A stretch of 64,000 nt of DNA. Origin: JALHMI01 sp964598535 (GTDB lineage Bacteria > Planctomycetota > Planctomycetia > Pirellulales > PALSA-1355). The notes beneath the pieces are model-generated. The model was given only the letters and a program-made list of their open reading frames with translations, was not told the origin of the DNA and did not search any database. Below are positions 44,048 through 53,536 of the stretch, one piece after another. Position numbers and translations under genes: made by a program. The stretch is taken from positions 1 through 64,000 of the forward strand of contig CAZRCI010000026.1 of the NCBI GenBank assembly GCA_964598535.1, in the 5' to 3' direction. The stretch's first letter is position 1. The number at the start of each line of letters is the position of its first letter.

Positions 44048-44626
44048 ATGCCGACCGCTCACCATCTGTTGGGAATGTATCTGCATCTGGCGCGAGCCAG
44101 CCGTATGCGCCGCCAGCCGCTCGTACGCGCGAAGCTTCTGATCTTGGCCGCCGTGCAGGCGCAGGAAATGGGGCTCGATCAGATCGCGGCCTTGTGCCGG
44201 CACCGCGTTCTGACCCAGAATCAGCGCCATCTCGTACGCCGCTGGCCCACCATCGGCGAGGCTCTTGAAACCGAGGCCTTTCAAACGCACGTCAAGCAGC
44301 TTCGCCGCCGCTACGCGCCCGAGAAGGTGGAGCACATGCTGGCTTCCTTGGGAATAGAAATGGGCCGCGAGCGCGCCGCGTATTTTAGCGACACCGAGTA
44401 CGCCGCGGCTCTGCTCGATACGCGGCTCGAAGCCCTCGACGACGTGCTGGCCCAACCCTTGGGAAAACAATCCACGGCGACCGAGGGAGCCTCCACCTCA
44501 ACGGCGTCTGACGCGCCGGCGTTCGGAACGTCTCCAAGGGCCGGGCGTCTCATGGTCTGGATTCCATTTCTGGGCGGACTGTTATTGCTGGCCGCGGCCG
44601 CGTTCGCCTTGCGGGGCGATTCCTAG
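44048..44626 (+). CDS. Tail-anchored protein of unknown function
   Basis: The 192-residue protein has an N-terminal helical domain (MPTAHHLLGMYLHLARASRM, then a charged helix-rich region). A polar Ser/Thr linker and a C-terminal membrane helix (IPFLGGLLLLAAAAFAL) end the chain, so it is probably tail-anchored with its domain in the cytoplasm. The ATG at 44048 starts the compact domain; the frame is open further upstream. I do not recognise a family. Confidence 0.7.
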   Translation: MPTAHHLLGMYLHLARASRMRRQPLVRAKLLILAAVQAQEMGLDQIAALCRHRVLTQNQRHLVRRWPTIGEALETEAFQTHVKQLRRRYAPEKVEHMLASLGIEMGRERAAYFSDTEYAAALLDTRLEALDDVLAQPLGKQSTATEGASTSTASDAPAFGTSPRAGRLMVWIPFLGGLLLLAAAAFALRGDS

Positions 44627-44880
44627 CGAATGTGGCGGCGGGGCCCGCCGCGCTGCCATCCCGGCCAGGTTCTTCGATGGCCGCCAGGCCGGATAAGAAG
44701 CGTTGTAACGCTCTCCCGCAATCTAGCGGTTTCCCCTGCTGCGTAGCCTCTGACTCGGGCATCCAGATCGTTGGCCTTCGGAGCGTCGGCCGGCCGATGA
44801 ACTCGGATAGCGGCGGCCTGCGCACTCGACAGGCCTTTGGGGGACTCCTATTCCAACCGGCGCTCAGTCGATTACGTCGT

Positions 44881-45588
44881 ATGTCAATCCCGTCGATAAT
44901 TCGGAAATTCATGTTCTCCGGCGTGATGGTGAGCGCGGTAGGCGTGCCGTACGTCATGTCGACCGGCGCCGAGTGGTGGGATACGATCAAATCGCGCGTC
45001 GCGGAGTTCACGGCCCCCGCAGACCCGGCCGCGAAGCACGCCCAGAACGCCGCCGAGGCCTTGGCAATTCCCACCTATCCAACGGGAACTCCGGCGGCGT
45101 TCGCCGCGCACGGCCACTCGTTGGCCGGATCGCATCAGCCAAGCAAGTTGCCGCCCGAGGGTTATACGGCGCAAAGCCTGAACGATGTGATCAACTTCAA
45201 CGCCACGCCGCAATGGATCGCGATGCGCTGGCCGCGCGTCACGGTCGGGTTGGCGGAACTCGACATGCAGGGGTATCGCGTGCCGCTGGTAAGCGGTACG
45301 GGCTACGACGACCTGGCCGGTTCGCTGACCTATTACTTCGATCAAGATCAACGCGTCAAGCTGATCCATTTTCGCGGCACGACCGGCGATCCTCGCAAGC
45401 TCGTGGCGCTCGTCATGCAGCAGTACAGCTTTCTGCCGCAGGCCACCGGCGACCCTTCGTTGCAGCTTTATCAGGTGAAGTGGAACGGCAAGCCCGTCAG
45501 CGAGCTGCGCGTGCAGACCGCCAGTGTATTGCGTTCAAACGAGCCCTTCACGCGGTACTCTGTCGAGCTCGCGCTCAAACGACCGTAG
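44881..45588 (+). CDS. Membrane-anchored conserved hypothetical protein
   Basis: The 235-residue protein starts with a short basic segment and a hydrophobic helix (MFSGVMVSAVGVPYVM), followed by about 190 exported residues. The latter have a LNDVINFNATPQWIAMRWPRV strand and a beta-rich C-terminus. A planctomycete-restricted family is likely; no catalytic motif is visible. ATG 44881 was chosen because the sequence before it looks like translated non-coding DNA. It follows the tail-anchored protein by 254 bases. Confidence 0.7.
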   Translation: MSIPSIIRKFMFSGVMVSAVGVPYVMSTGAEWWDTIKSRVAEFTAPADPAAKHAQNAAEALAIPTYPTGTPAAFAAHGHSLAGSHQPSKLPPEGYTAQSLNDVINFNATPQWIAMRWPRVTVGLAELDMQGYRVPLVSGTGYDDLAGSLTYYFDQDQRVKLIHFRGTTGDPRKLVALVMQQYSFLPQATGDPSLQLYQVKWNGKPVSELRVQTASVLRSNEPFTRYSVELALKRP

Positions 45589-45614
45589 GTCATCTATCGC
45601 CACAAGCCTTTGGC

Positions 45615-46634
45615 TCAGCCATCGGACGCTTTCGTTTCCAGGGTTTCGATACGGCGTTCGAGCGCTTCAATGCGTTCGAGCAGGGCCTCGATACGTTTGG
45701 TCAGGTCCGATGTCGCCGAGGGTGGCTCTGGCCGAGGCGCGGGCGGCGTCGCCGGTGTCGTCCCAGACTCGCCGGGCGGCAAGGACGAGCCCAGAGCTTT
45801 GCGTGCCTGCGTTTCGATGAGCGGCGGTTGGACATCGGACGCGGCGATCAATGTGGCGATGGCTCGCCGGGTTTGGCCCTCAAGGACATAGGTCACTTGC
45901 ACCGTCGGTTTATTCGAGTTGCGGATCACGGCCGCGAGTTCTTCCGGCGTTTTGATCGGCGTCGTGTCGATGGCCGTAATGATGGCGCCGAGCGGTATCT
46001 GGGCTTTGGCCGCCGGCGAGCCTTCGGCCCGATGAATGACCTGGGCACCGGCCAGATCCGGAAGATTGTTTTGGAGCTGCGCCTGGGGGGATACGGCCAC
46101 GGTGCGAACGCCCAGTCGCGGTCCAGAGGGCGGTGACGCGACAGGCCCCGCCGGAGAATTCGTGCCTTCCGAGGCTGCTTCATCAGGCACCGGCAGTTCG
46201 TTGGCCGGGCCGGTCTCGGCTGGCCTGCGCCCCAGAGGAACCTCGATCTTGTGTGTGGCGCCGTCGCGGCCGACAGTCAAAGCCAGCTTCGTGCCTGGCG
46301 GCTTGTCGAAGGCTGCCGCGGCAAGCTCGTCCATCGTGCGAATTGTCTGACCGTTGACCGCCGTGATAATGTCACCGGCGACGAGCCCCGCCTGGGCCGC
46401 GGGTTGGCTGGGATAAACTTCCAGGATTACAACGCCCATGCCGTCGGGCGTATCATCGCCAATCAGGCCCAGGTATCCTCGTTCGGCCGATGTCTCTCCT
46501 TGGCGGAGACCGCCGAGCTGGTCGCGCAGCATTTCCTCCACGCGTTTTAAAATAGGCTGCGCCTGGGCCACCGCAGGAACGTTCAAGGAAAGACCGTAGG
46601 CAACAAACATGACAAGCGGCAGGATGCGCTTCAT
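45615..46634 (-). CDS. Secreted protein with two PDZ domains
   Basis: The 339-residue protein has a signal peptide and two PDZ-type domains: one at about 50-130 (GYLGLIGDDTPDGMGVVILEV...QAGLVAGDIITAVNGQ) and one at about 170-260 (GPRLGVRTVAVS...AQIPLGAIITAIDTTPI). A C-terminal coiled coil (LTKRIEALLERIEALERRI) closes it. No protease domain is present, so it resembles a stand-alone PDZ adaptor. It should bind C-terminal peptides in the periplasm. It is convergent with the 44881 gene. Confidence 0.88.
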   Translation of the reverse strand: MKRILPLVMFVAYGLSLNVPAVAQAQPILKRVEEMLRDQLGGLRQGETSAERGYLGLIGDDTPDGMGVVILEVYPSQPAAQAGLVAGDIITAVNGQTIRTMDELAAAAFDKPPGTKLALTVGRDGATHKIEVPLGRRPAETGPANELPVPDEAASEGTNSPAGPVASPPSGPRLGVRTVAVSPQAQLQNNLPDLAGAQVIHRAEGSPAAKAQIPLGAIITAIDTTPIKTPEELAAVIRNSNKPTVQVTYVLEGQTRRAIATLIAASDVQPPLIETQARKALGSSLPPGESGTTPATPPAPRPEPPSATSDLTKRIEALLERIEALERRIETLETKASDG

Positions 46635-46733
46635 CGGTCCACCTGGTTGTGCAAGAATAAATTGCGCGGCGAGTTCTCTCTCTCAAGATATCAACCTGAG
46701 CCTATTTGCCAAATATTCCGTGTTATCGTGACC

Positions 46734-47636
46734 ATGCATCGCGACCGATTATCGCTGCGCGAACTCGTTGCGACCCACGAACGAGAGGCGGCTCAAACGC
46801 TGCTTTGGCCCACGCTGCGCGCCGCCGAGCGCGCACGCGAGTTTGAACGCGCAAGCGCCGGCAACGTGGCTTCGCTGCTGCTGGGAGCGCTCCGCCACGG
46901 ACAGGTGGTCGGCGCCGTCCGCGTACATCTGCTCGCCGGACGCATGGCAATGCTGGCGCCGCCGCGGCTGCTGGCGGGAGAACCGCGCGAAACCGCTGTG
47001 GAACTGCTGCACGCGGCCCAAGATCGCTGCCGCCAGGCCGCCTGTCGGGTGATCCACGCCTTGGTGTCCTCGCCCGATGGCCCCGATGCCGAGTTGCTGA
47101 ACCTGGGGGGATGGCGGGAAGTGGCGAAGCTTCTCCTTCTGATGAGTTTGTCGTCCTGCGCTCCGCAGCGGCCTCCCGCGCTGGCGTGCGAGCTAAACGA
47201 CGTTGGCCAGGCGGGCATCGAACGCCTGGCCGCGGTCATGCAACGCACTTATAAGGGGTCGCTCGATTGTCCAGAAACGGAAGGCATGCGCTCGGTCGAT
47301 GACATTCTCACCGGATATCGGTCGGCGGGCGGATTCGCGCCCGAGCGGTGGCTCGTGGCGACCCACGCCGGCCGGGATCTAGGGTGTCTGGTGCTCACCG
47401 ATGTCTCTGACGAATCGCAATGGGAGCTGACCTATCTGGGCGTGGTTCCCGAGGTTCGCGGACAAGGCCTGGGCGTGCAGCTTGTGCGGCATGCGCAGTG
47501 GATGACGCGGGCTGCCGGCCGCGCGCGGTTGGTGGTTGCCGTGGATGCGAAGAATTTTCCGGCGCTCGCCGTTTATGCAGCCTGTGAATTTATCGAATGG
47601 AGCCGGCAGTGCGTCTATGTGTGCGCGCTGGGATGA
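46734..47636 (+). CDS. GNAT-family acetyltransferase
   Basis: The 300-residue protein has a canonical C-terminal GNAT domain (about 160-295) with the acetyl-CoA motif YLGVVPEVRGQGLGVQLV and a later VDAKNFPALAVYAACEF segment. The N-terminal ~140 residues look like a second, degraded GNAT fold (HGQVVGAVRVHLLAGRMAML). The substrate is unknown. It is divergent from the PDZ gene. The ATG at 46734 avoids overlap with the divergent start region. Confidence 0.85.
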   Translation: MHRDRLSLRELVATHEREAAQTLLWPTLRAAERAREFERASAGNVASLLLGALRHGQVVGAVRVHLLAGRMAMLAPPRLLAGEPRETAVELLHAAQDRCRQAACRVIHALVSSPDGPDAELLNLGGWREVAKLLLLMSLSSCAPQRPPALACELNDVGQAGIERLAAVMQRTYKGSLDCPETEGMRSVDDILTGYRSAGGFAPERWLVATHAGRDLGCLVLTDVSDESQWELTYLGVVPEVRGQGLGVQLVRHAQWMTRAAGRARLVVAVDAKNFPALAVYAACEFIEWSRQCVYVCALG

Positions 47637-48102
47637 TTTGCTGCCAGCCCGCGCGAGACGGCTCCAGGCTATTTCAACAGCCTGAGATCGGCGGCACGGT
47701 GACATTCGAGATCGCCGCGCAAGTCGCTGTGTGATTGTAGCTTGCGAAACGAGGTTGCGCGCGGCGCCAAGGACGCGAACAGTTTTTCCACGCGCGCGAA
47801 TCGGGGGTGAAAATTTTTTTGGACGTGACTTACGCTCACGCCTCGAAAACAATTCGCGGCGAATTGCGACTCGCGGCGCACCGGCTCTGCGCGCAACTTG
47901 CGGTGGTTCGTTTTCAGCCCTTTGACAGCGATGCTAGCAGTCGTACAATCGGCGTCTCGGGTGACAACGAGAGGTTGCTTGGCGGATGAACCGCGAGCGC
48001 CAAAAAGTCGCCCCCATCAGATGCACTAGCGTAGGTCGAGGCTGTTCAGTCTCGCAGGTGTTCTTCGGTCCAGTGGTTTGATGGTGGTGTTGCGCGCACA
48101 GT
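47637..48102. other. Intergenic region upstream of dnaA (466 bp)
   Basis: The region contains an excellent sigma-70 promoter (47922-47949) and an A/T-rich patch (AAAATTTTTTTGG, about 47811-47823). I searched for TTATCCACA-type DnaA boxes on both strands and found none, so an origin is not supported. No coding frame is seen. Confidence 0.6.
47922..47949 (+). promoter_or_regulatory. Sigma-70 promoter of dnaA
   Basis: TTGACA (47922-47927) and TACAAT (47944-47949) are separated by 16 bases, about 155 bases before the dnaA start. This is the best housekeeping promoter in the window. Confidence 0.7.
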
Positions 48103-49596
48103 ATGGGAGCGATGGCGGTGATCACGGACGATCGAGAACTCATCTCTGCCATTCGAGCCCGGCTTGCCGAGCGCGTGGGCGCCGATCGCTACGAGCTCTG
48201 GTTTGGACCCACGACGTTGCTTACGTTGCGTGCCGATGCCCTCCAAGTTTGCGTGCCGAGTCTGTTTTATCAGGACTGGCTTCGCGCGAACTTTCGCAAG
48301 GATCTCGAAGCCAGCGCCGCCGACGTGTGCGGCCGTCCGCTGGCGGTCGAGTTTCGGGTTGACCAGCAGGCCGTGGCAGTCAGCGGCGCCGTCAAAGGGA
48401 GCGATGCTTCCAACAGTAACGAGGGGAAGCCAGCCAGCGACCCGCCACCCAAGGCCGAGCTCGCCGCCGGGCCCAAGTTGTTTGCCGACGATACCTCGTC
48501 GCTGCTGCAGCCGCTGGTGCCCGCGGTTGCCAAAGCCAATCCCGCGCCGATCGAGAGCGGGTTTCGCCGCCGGCTCAATTCGCTCGACAGCTTCGTCGTG
48601 GGGACCTCGAATTGCTTGGCGCACAAGGCCGCCCAGATGGCCGTTCTTCAGCCCGGCGGCTATTCGCCGCTCATGGTGCACGGGACCGCGAGCTCGGGCA
48701 AGACGCATCTACTCGAAGGCATCTATTCCGCGTTCCGCAAGACGCATCCCAAGGCGGTAGCGGTTTATCTTTCGGCCGAACAGTTTACCAGCCAGTTTTT
48801 GCACGCACTGCACAAAAGCGGCATGGCCAGCTTCCGCGCCAAGTATCGCGAGCTCGACCTGCTGGTGATCGACGATCTCCACTTCCTGGCCGGCAAGAAA
48901 GCCACGATCGGCGAGCTACAACACACGATCGACGTCTTGTTACGTGGCGGAAAGCAGATTGTCTTTGCCGCCGATCGCTCGCCCGCCGCGCTCAAGGTGT
49001 TGGGGGCCGAGCTGACTTCGCGTCTTTCCGGCGGCATGGTCTGCCGCCTCGAGCCCGCGGAATATGCCGTGCGGCTGGGCATCGCTCGCAATCAAGCGGC
49101 ACTACTCGGCATCGACGTGCCCGAGGACGTGCTTGCCTATCTTGCGGCCACGCTCACGACGCAAGCCCGCGAATTGATCGGCGCGCTCAAGCGGTTGCAT
49201 GCCGAGAGTTTGACGCACGATCGGCCGATTACGCTCGCCCTGGCCGAAGAGTCGCTCGTCGATCTGATGGACCAGCAGCGCGTCGTCAAGCTGCCGGACA
49301 TTGCCAAGGCCGTCTGCGAGGTCTACGGACTCGAAGCGGATTCGCTGCAATCCGACCGCAAGAGCCGCGTGGTCAGCCAGCCCCGCATGTTGGCCATGTA
49401 CCTGGCCCGAAAATATACGCGGGCGCCTCTTTCTGAAATCGGTAACTACTTTGGCAAGCGGACCCACAGCACGGTGATTTCCGCACAGAAGAAAATCGAA
49501 GGTCTCATGGCCGCGGGGGGCGAAAAATCGCGTGCCGAAACGCTGAGCCTCGAAGAAGCCATTCGCCGCGTGGAAGCGCAGCTTCGCGCAGGTTAA
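48103..49596 (+). CDS. dnaA: Chromosomal replication initiator DnaA
   Basis: The 497-residue protein has the DnaA layout. Domain I (about 1-75, ending YQDWLRANFRKDLE) is followed by a disordered linker and an AAA+ domain (about 165-370) with Walker B LLVIDDLHFL. Domain IV contains the DnaA-box-binding segment PRMLAMYLARKYTRAPLSEI, then GKRTHSTVISAQKKIE. Walker A is GTASSGKT at about residues 194-201, where other DnaA proteins have GGVGLGKT; Lys and Thr are kept. An alternative ATG lies at 48112. dnaN and gyrB are not adjacent. Confidence 0.93.
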   Translation: MGAMAVITDDRELISAIRARLAERVGADRYELWFGPTTLLTLRADALQVCVPSLFYQDWLRANFRKDLEASAADVCGRPLAVEFRVDQQAVAVSGAVKGSDASNSNEGKPASDPPPKAELAAGPKLFADDTSSLLQPLVPAVAKANPAPIESGFRRRLNSLDSFVVGTSNCLAHKAAQMAVLQPGGYSPLMVHGTASSGKTHLLEGIYSAFRKTHPKAVAVYLSAEQFTSQFLHALHKSGMASFRAKYRELDLLVIDDLHFLAGKKATIGELQHTIDVLLRGGKQIVFAADRSPAALKVLGAELTSRLSGGMVCRLEPAEYAVRLGIARNQAALLGIDVPEDVLAYLAATLTTQARELIGALKRLHAESLTHDRPITLALAEESLVDLMDQQRVVKLPDIAKAVCEVYGLEADSLQSDRKSRVVSQPRMLAMYLARKYTRAPLSEIGNYFGKRTHSTVISAQKKIEGLMAAGGEKSRAETLSLEEAIRRVEAQLRAG

Positions 49597-49707
49597 AGCC
49601 CAGGAAACCGCTTCCCCGGGCTAATGGTCGACCCTTGCTACTGCGAGCGATCTTTTTTTATTGGGAGCGGTCGCGGCGCCGATGCTCCCCAGGCTTCACG
49701 ATCCGCG

Positions 49708-50988
49708 CTATGCGAAACGCGTAAGGCCGGGCATCGCGACTGGCGGCAGGCTGACCTCGGCCCATTCGTATCTGGCGGGCGTGAGATCTTCGCTGGAGTT
49801 CAGGCATTGCTCCCAGGTGAGCGTCTGGCCCGTATAGGCGGCCATGCGCCCCATGATCCCTAGCATCGTGCTCTTGGCCATGTAATCGCCGTTGTTGATC
49901 GGATTCGACGAGCGGATGGCCTTGAACATCGCACGGTGTTCTTCTTCGTACATATTCGGTTTCTCACCGCGATAGCGCCAGGGCTGCTCGCCTTCGATGA
50001 CGGCCCGCATCAGCTCGGCCTTGCCTTTGGAGCCGATGATGTGGTCGGAAACGTCCACCGAGCAGCCTGCCATTTGGCGGCAGTTGGCGAACAATCGCGT
50101 ACCGTTTTCATATTCGTAAATCACGGCAAAGTGGTCGTAGACGTTGCCGAATTCGTTCCCCGTGCGCACTTGTCGACCGCCTAGCCCCGTGGCTCGCACC
50201 GGGGGCACGTCGCCCATCGCCCAGGCGGCTTTATCCAGGCTGTGGACGTGTTGCTCGACGTTGAAGTCGCCCGACAGCCATGTGAAGTACAGCCAGTTGC
50301 GCATCTGAAATTCCATATCGCTCCACGACGGCTCGCGGCCGTGATGCCAGAGCGTCCCCGTGTTGTAGCTCACGTGCATCGTCAAGATGTCGCCAATCGC
50401 GCCGTCGTGAATTCGCTTGAGCGTTTCCATCTTCGGTGGGTCATAGCGGTAGCACAGGCCTGAAACGACGGTCAGGTTTTTCTTTTTCGCCTCTTCGCAC
50501 GATTCCAGCACGCTGCGCACTCCCGGAGCGTCCACGGCCACCGGCTTTTCGCAGAACACGTGCTTGCCGCTTGCGATCGACGCCTTGAGGTGCGTGGGCC
50601 GAAAGTGCGGCGGCGTCGCCAAGATCACGACGTCCACGTCCGTCGCCAGGACCTTTTCGTAGGCGTCAAAGCCCGTGAACACGCGGTCGGCTTCGACGTT
50701 CACGCGTTCCGCGTCCGTCTTTCGCAACTGTTCGAGAGCCCGAGCCGTGCGATCGGGGAACGCGTCTGCCACCGCCGTCAGCCGTGTGTTCGGGTCGGCC
50801 GCAAAGGCATTGCCCACCGCGCCCGTGCCGCGCCCACCACAGCCGATCAGGCCGATTTTCAGCACGTCGCTGCCCGCGGCGTGGACGCGCGGCGCAAAGA
50901 TGCCCGAGGCCAGGGCCCCGCCGGCTACCAGGGCTGAAGATTTAAGGAACGTACGACGTGAATCGGCGGGAGGATTCTGATTGGCCAT
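49708..50988 (-). CDS. Gfo/Idh/MocA-family oxidoreductase with Tat signal
   Basis: The 426-residue protein has a twin-arginine signal (SRRTFLK, about residues 10-40). The NAD-binding fold follows (LKIGLIGCGGRGTGAVGNA) with the typical EKPVAVDAPGVRSVLE helix. The C-terminal domain fits GFO/IDH/MocA enzymes, many of which in planctomycetes are exported and act on sugars or inositols. No partner genes identify the substrate. The gene is in its own leftward unit. Confidence 0.92.
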   Translation of the reverse strand: MANQNPPADSRRTFLKSSALVAGGALASGIFAPRVHAAGSDVLKIGLIGCGGRGTGAVGNAFAADPNTRLTAVADAFPDRTARALEQLRKTDAERVNVEADRVFTGFDAYEKVLATDVDVVILATPPHFRPTHLKASIASGKHVFCEKPVAVDAPGVRSVLESCEEAKKKNLTVVSGLCYRYDPPKMETLKRIHDGAIGDILTMHVSYNTGTLWHHGREPSWSDMEFQMRNWLYFTWLSGDFNVEQHVHSLDKAAWAMGDVPPVRATGLGGRQVRTGNEFGNVYDHFAVIYEYENGTRLFANCRQMAGCSVDVSDHIIGSKGKAELMRAVIEGEQPWRYRGEKPNMYEEEHRAMFKAIRSSNPINNGDYMAKSTMLGIMGRMAAYTGQTLTWEQCLNSSEDLTPARYEWAEVSLPPVAMPGLTRFA

Positions 50989-51120
50989 GAGGCAGGATCC
51001 TTGCGAGGGTTACGGCGAGCGGGAGGGACGTTCCGATTATAGCCACACGGCTGCCCGTCATGAAAGGCTGCGGGCGAGCGGGCTGGAAGTAGGCCACGCG
51101 GGCCGATTCCAGCGGGCAAG

Positions 51121-52260
51121 CTATTTAAGCCGCTGCATATAGCGCAAGAAATCCGCGTCCAGTTGGCTCAGGTTCGGACCAAACGCCTTTTGAAACTCCG
51201 CCACGCGTGTTTCCGGATCATCCCACACCAGCGGCGGCTTCTCCGAGAGCATCTTCAGATACTCGGCGTAACGCCGAGGATGATGGTTCAGCAGATAGTA
51301 GTTCAGGGCCCATGCTTCGGCATACGCGTCGAGCGAGGTACGCGTGTCGCGAATGCGTTTGTCGTCGGCAATGAGCGACTTGAGCGAGCTGGCAGGCCGA
51401 TTGGCCAGGTATTTCCGAAACTGCGTCAGCCGATTGTGATTCAAGGCGCCAATGGTCCGCCATCCCCGGGCGCTCGACAAATCGGGCGTCTCGAAAAACA
51501 CGGCCAGGCCCTCGCTGACCCACAGCGGAATGTCCGCGAATCGGGTTTGCAGTCCGCTATTGAATGCGATTTGGTGCGTGGCTTCGTGAATGATCGTGGC
51601 CACCGAATGCTCGGCCTCGGGACGCGAAAGCATCAAGTTGATCTGAGCTTCGTTCGAGCGGCGATTTCCGGCGGCGCGCTGCGATTCGATCCCGGTCAGA
51701 TCGCACATCGTGATTCGGTTGGTGCGGAAGCTGTAATAGCCCACGATGGCTTCCGCGGCCTCGCCGAGTTCCGCCTTGGAGAATTGGGCATACGCCTCGC
51801 GCGAGCGAAATACCACGGCCACGAGCGGAAACCGCGGCTCTTGGAGTTTCAACCCCTTGCGCGTCCAATAGTTGGTGAACCCCCGGTACAGCCGCTCGAA
51901 CAGCGCGCCGCACCAGGCAGCATACTCGCGCGACGTATCGTGGCAAATCACGTAGTGGCTCGTCGTATAGACGTCGAACCCCGGGGGCAGTTCCCCCAGC
52001 AGCTCGCGTCCCAGGGCTTCTGGCGTCAGCGGCGTCAGCGGCGTGTCATCGCTGTAACGCTTGACGAGATCCTCGGGCTCGATGGCCCACATCGTGCCGT
52101 TGGATGCGAGCAGCAAGATACCTCCGTCGGCGGCGGTGACCACAACCTCACCGGTGATGGTGCGTTCCTCTCCATTTTGCCGAAAGGCGACGTGCTCGAG
52201 CGCGGCGGCCGGCGGCGCCAGCAACCATCCGAGCAACAGAGCCAGCCAGAATCTCTGCAC
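51121..52260 (-). CDS. DUF1570 putative metalloprotease, secreted
   Basis: The 379-residue protein has a signal peptide (about 1-20) and the DUF1570 core. The zinc-protease-like HEATHQ (HExxH) lies near residue 235, followed by IPLWVSEGLAVFFE, where the Glu is the probable third ligand in gluzincin style. The N-terminal region has a beta-barrel-like segment (ERTITGEVVVTAADGGILLLA). The expected location is the periplasm or outside. The proteolytic role is inferred from the motif only. Confidence 0.85.
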   Translation of the reverse strand: MQRFWLALLLGWLLAPPAAALEHVAFRQNGEERTITGEVVVTAADGGILLLASNGTMWAIEPEDLVKRYSDDTPLTPLTPEALGRELLGELPPGFDVYTTSHYVICHDTSREYAAWCGALFERLYRGFTNYWTRKGLKLQEPRFPLVAVVFRSREAYAQFSKAELGEAAEAIVGYYSFRTNRITMCDLTGIESQRAAGNRRSNEAQINLMLSRPEAEHSVATIIHEATHQIAFNSGLQTRFADIPLWVSEGLAVFFETPDLSSARGWRTIGALNHNRLTQFRKYLANRPASSLKSLIADDKRIRDTRTSLDAYAEAWALNYYLLNHHPRRYAEYLKMLSEKPPLVWDDPETRVAEFQKAFGPNLSQLDADFLRYMQRLK

Positions 52261-52548
52261 GAGGGGGGACCTTGCCGGCCTGCCGGAAGATGGGAGTTGG
52301 ATAACCGAGACGGGGAGCGAGCTTCTTCGATCATATCATGCCGCCAGTCGAATCACCCATGTCGGTTGCGCTGCTAGCAGCCACGCGGCGGCAAAGCCGC
52401 TGAGAAAATTCCGCGAACGGACGTCTGCTTCCCGGAAAATCGCCGGGTGCGTGGGAACAATAAACTGCCCTGGAACGCGCTGGCCCGTTTTGCTACAAGC
52501 CCGCTTCCTTTCGGTCCGTATCCCATCGATCCACCACTACGAGCTGCC

Positions 52549-53250
52549 ATGCACAGCCGGCTTTCCAGCCTGGTTCTGGCGATTCTTGCCGCGATGAGCA
52601 CGGCCGTTGGCTGCGCGGATACCATGTCGGCCACGCGCAATTTCATGGTCCGACCGTTTCGCAAGACGCCCGAGCAGATCTATGGGATTAAAGCCCCCAA
52701 AGATCGGGTGAACGAATTCCGCAAGCTTGCCTTGCGGGCCAAAAAGCTTCCGGCCGATCAGCAGACCCAGCTCGTGGCCAAGCTGGCGCACGAATTGGAT
52801 ACGGAAAATGACCATTGGGTGCGACGTGAGATCGTGCGCACCATTGCGGCATTTCCACAGCCCGCCGCCGCTGAGGTGGTCATTCGTACGCTAAACGACG
52901 AACAGCCCGAAACCCGCCGCGTGGCGTGCGAGTGCCTAGGGCAGCGTGGCGGCGAAGACGCCGTGCGCGAACTGACCCGTATGCTGGGCAGCGAAACCAA
53001 CGAAGACGTGCGAATGTCGGCCGTCGCGGCATTGGGCAAGGCCGGCGACTCGAAGGCCTTGGCGCCGTTGGCCGAAGCCCTGGCCGACGGCGATCCGGCA
53101 ATGCAGGCCGAAGCTCACCGTGCGCTCACGATAATCAGCGGACGCGACTTCGGAAACAACGTACAGGCGTGGCGCGAACTTGCGTCCAACGGGAAAACCG
53201 ATGCCGCCGAGATAAGCTTTGCCGAAAAACTGCGTCGCACGCTGTATTAG
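52549..53250 (+). CDS. HEAT-repeat lipoprotein
   Basis: The 233-residue protein begins with a short hydrophobic signal ending in a TAVGC lipobox, with the lipidated Cys at about residue 22. A polar helical region follows, then four to five HEAT repeats (for example NDEQPETRRVACECLGQRG, NEDVRMSAVAALGKAG). It is membrane-attached and probably a protein-binding scaffold. The 53250-53536 gap downstream contains nothing recognisable. The start was chosen to place the lipobox correctly. Confidence 0.82.
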   Translation: MHSRLSSLVLAILAAMSTAVGCADTMSATRNFMVRPFRKTPEQIYGIKAPKDRVNEFRKLALRAKKLPADQQTQLVAKLAHELDTENDHWVRREIVRTIAAFPQPAAAEVVIRTLNDEQPETRRVACECLGQRGGEDAVRELTRMLGSETNEDVRMSAVAALGKAGDSKALAPLAEALADGDPAMQAEAHRALTIISGRDFGNNVQAWRELASNGKTDAAEISFAEKLRRTLY

Positions 53251-53536
53251 GTCGCTGACGTCACACCGCAAAAACCGCAGGCTCGCCTCAACCGCCACGA
53301 CGTTCCCTTCGCTCGTCGAACTGGGAACTCCCGGCGGATTACAACGCCGAAAACAATCTCCGCCGACGTAAGTGCGACGCCAGTCGCGGCCGATATCAAT
53401 ACCCGTCCAGCTCGTGCTGGCATCGTCGCGCAAGCATCCCGTCATCCCAGATGGTTGATCTTGCCGGACTTTACTAAGGATATCGACCGCTATAGTTCCG
53501 CGCGGATCGGAGCATGCAGCGCTTGGGGGAATTTTC

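Noticed and set aside
47637..48102. Possible replication origin upstream of dnaA
   Set aside because: No DnaA boxes close to TTATCCACA on either strand and no cluster of repeats; only one AT-rich patch.
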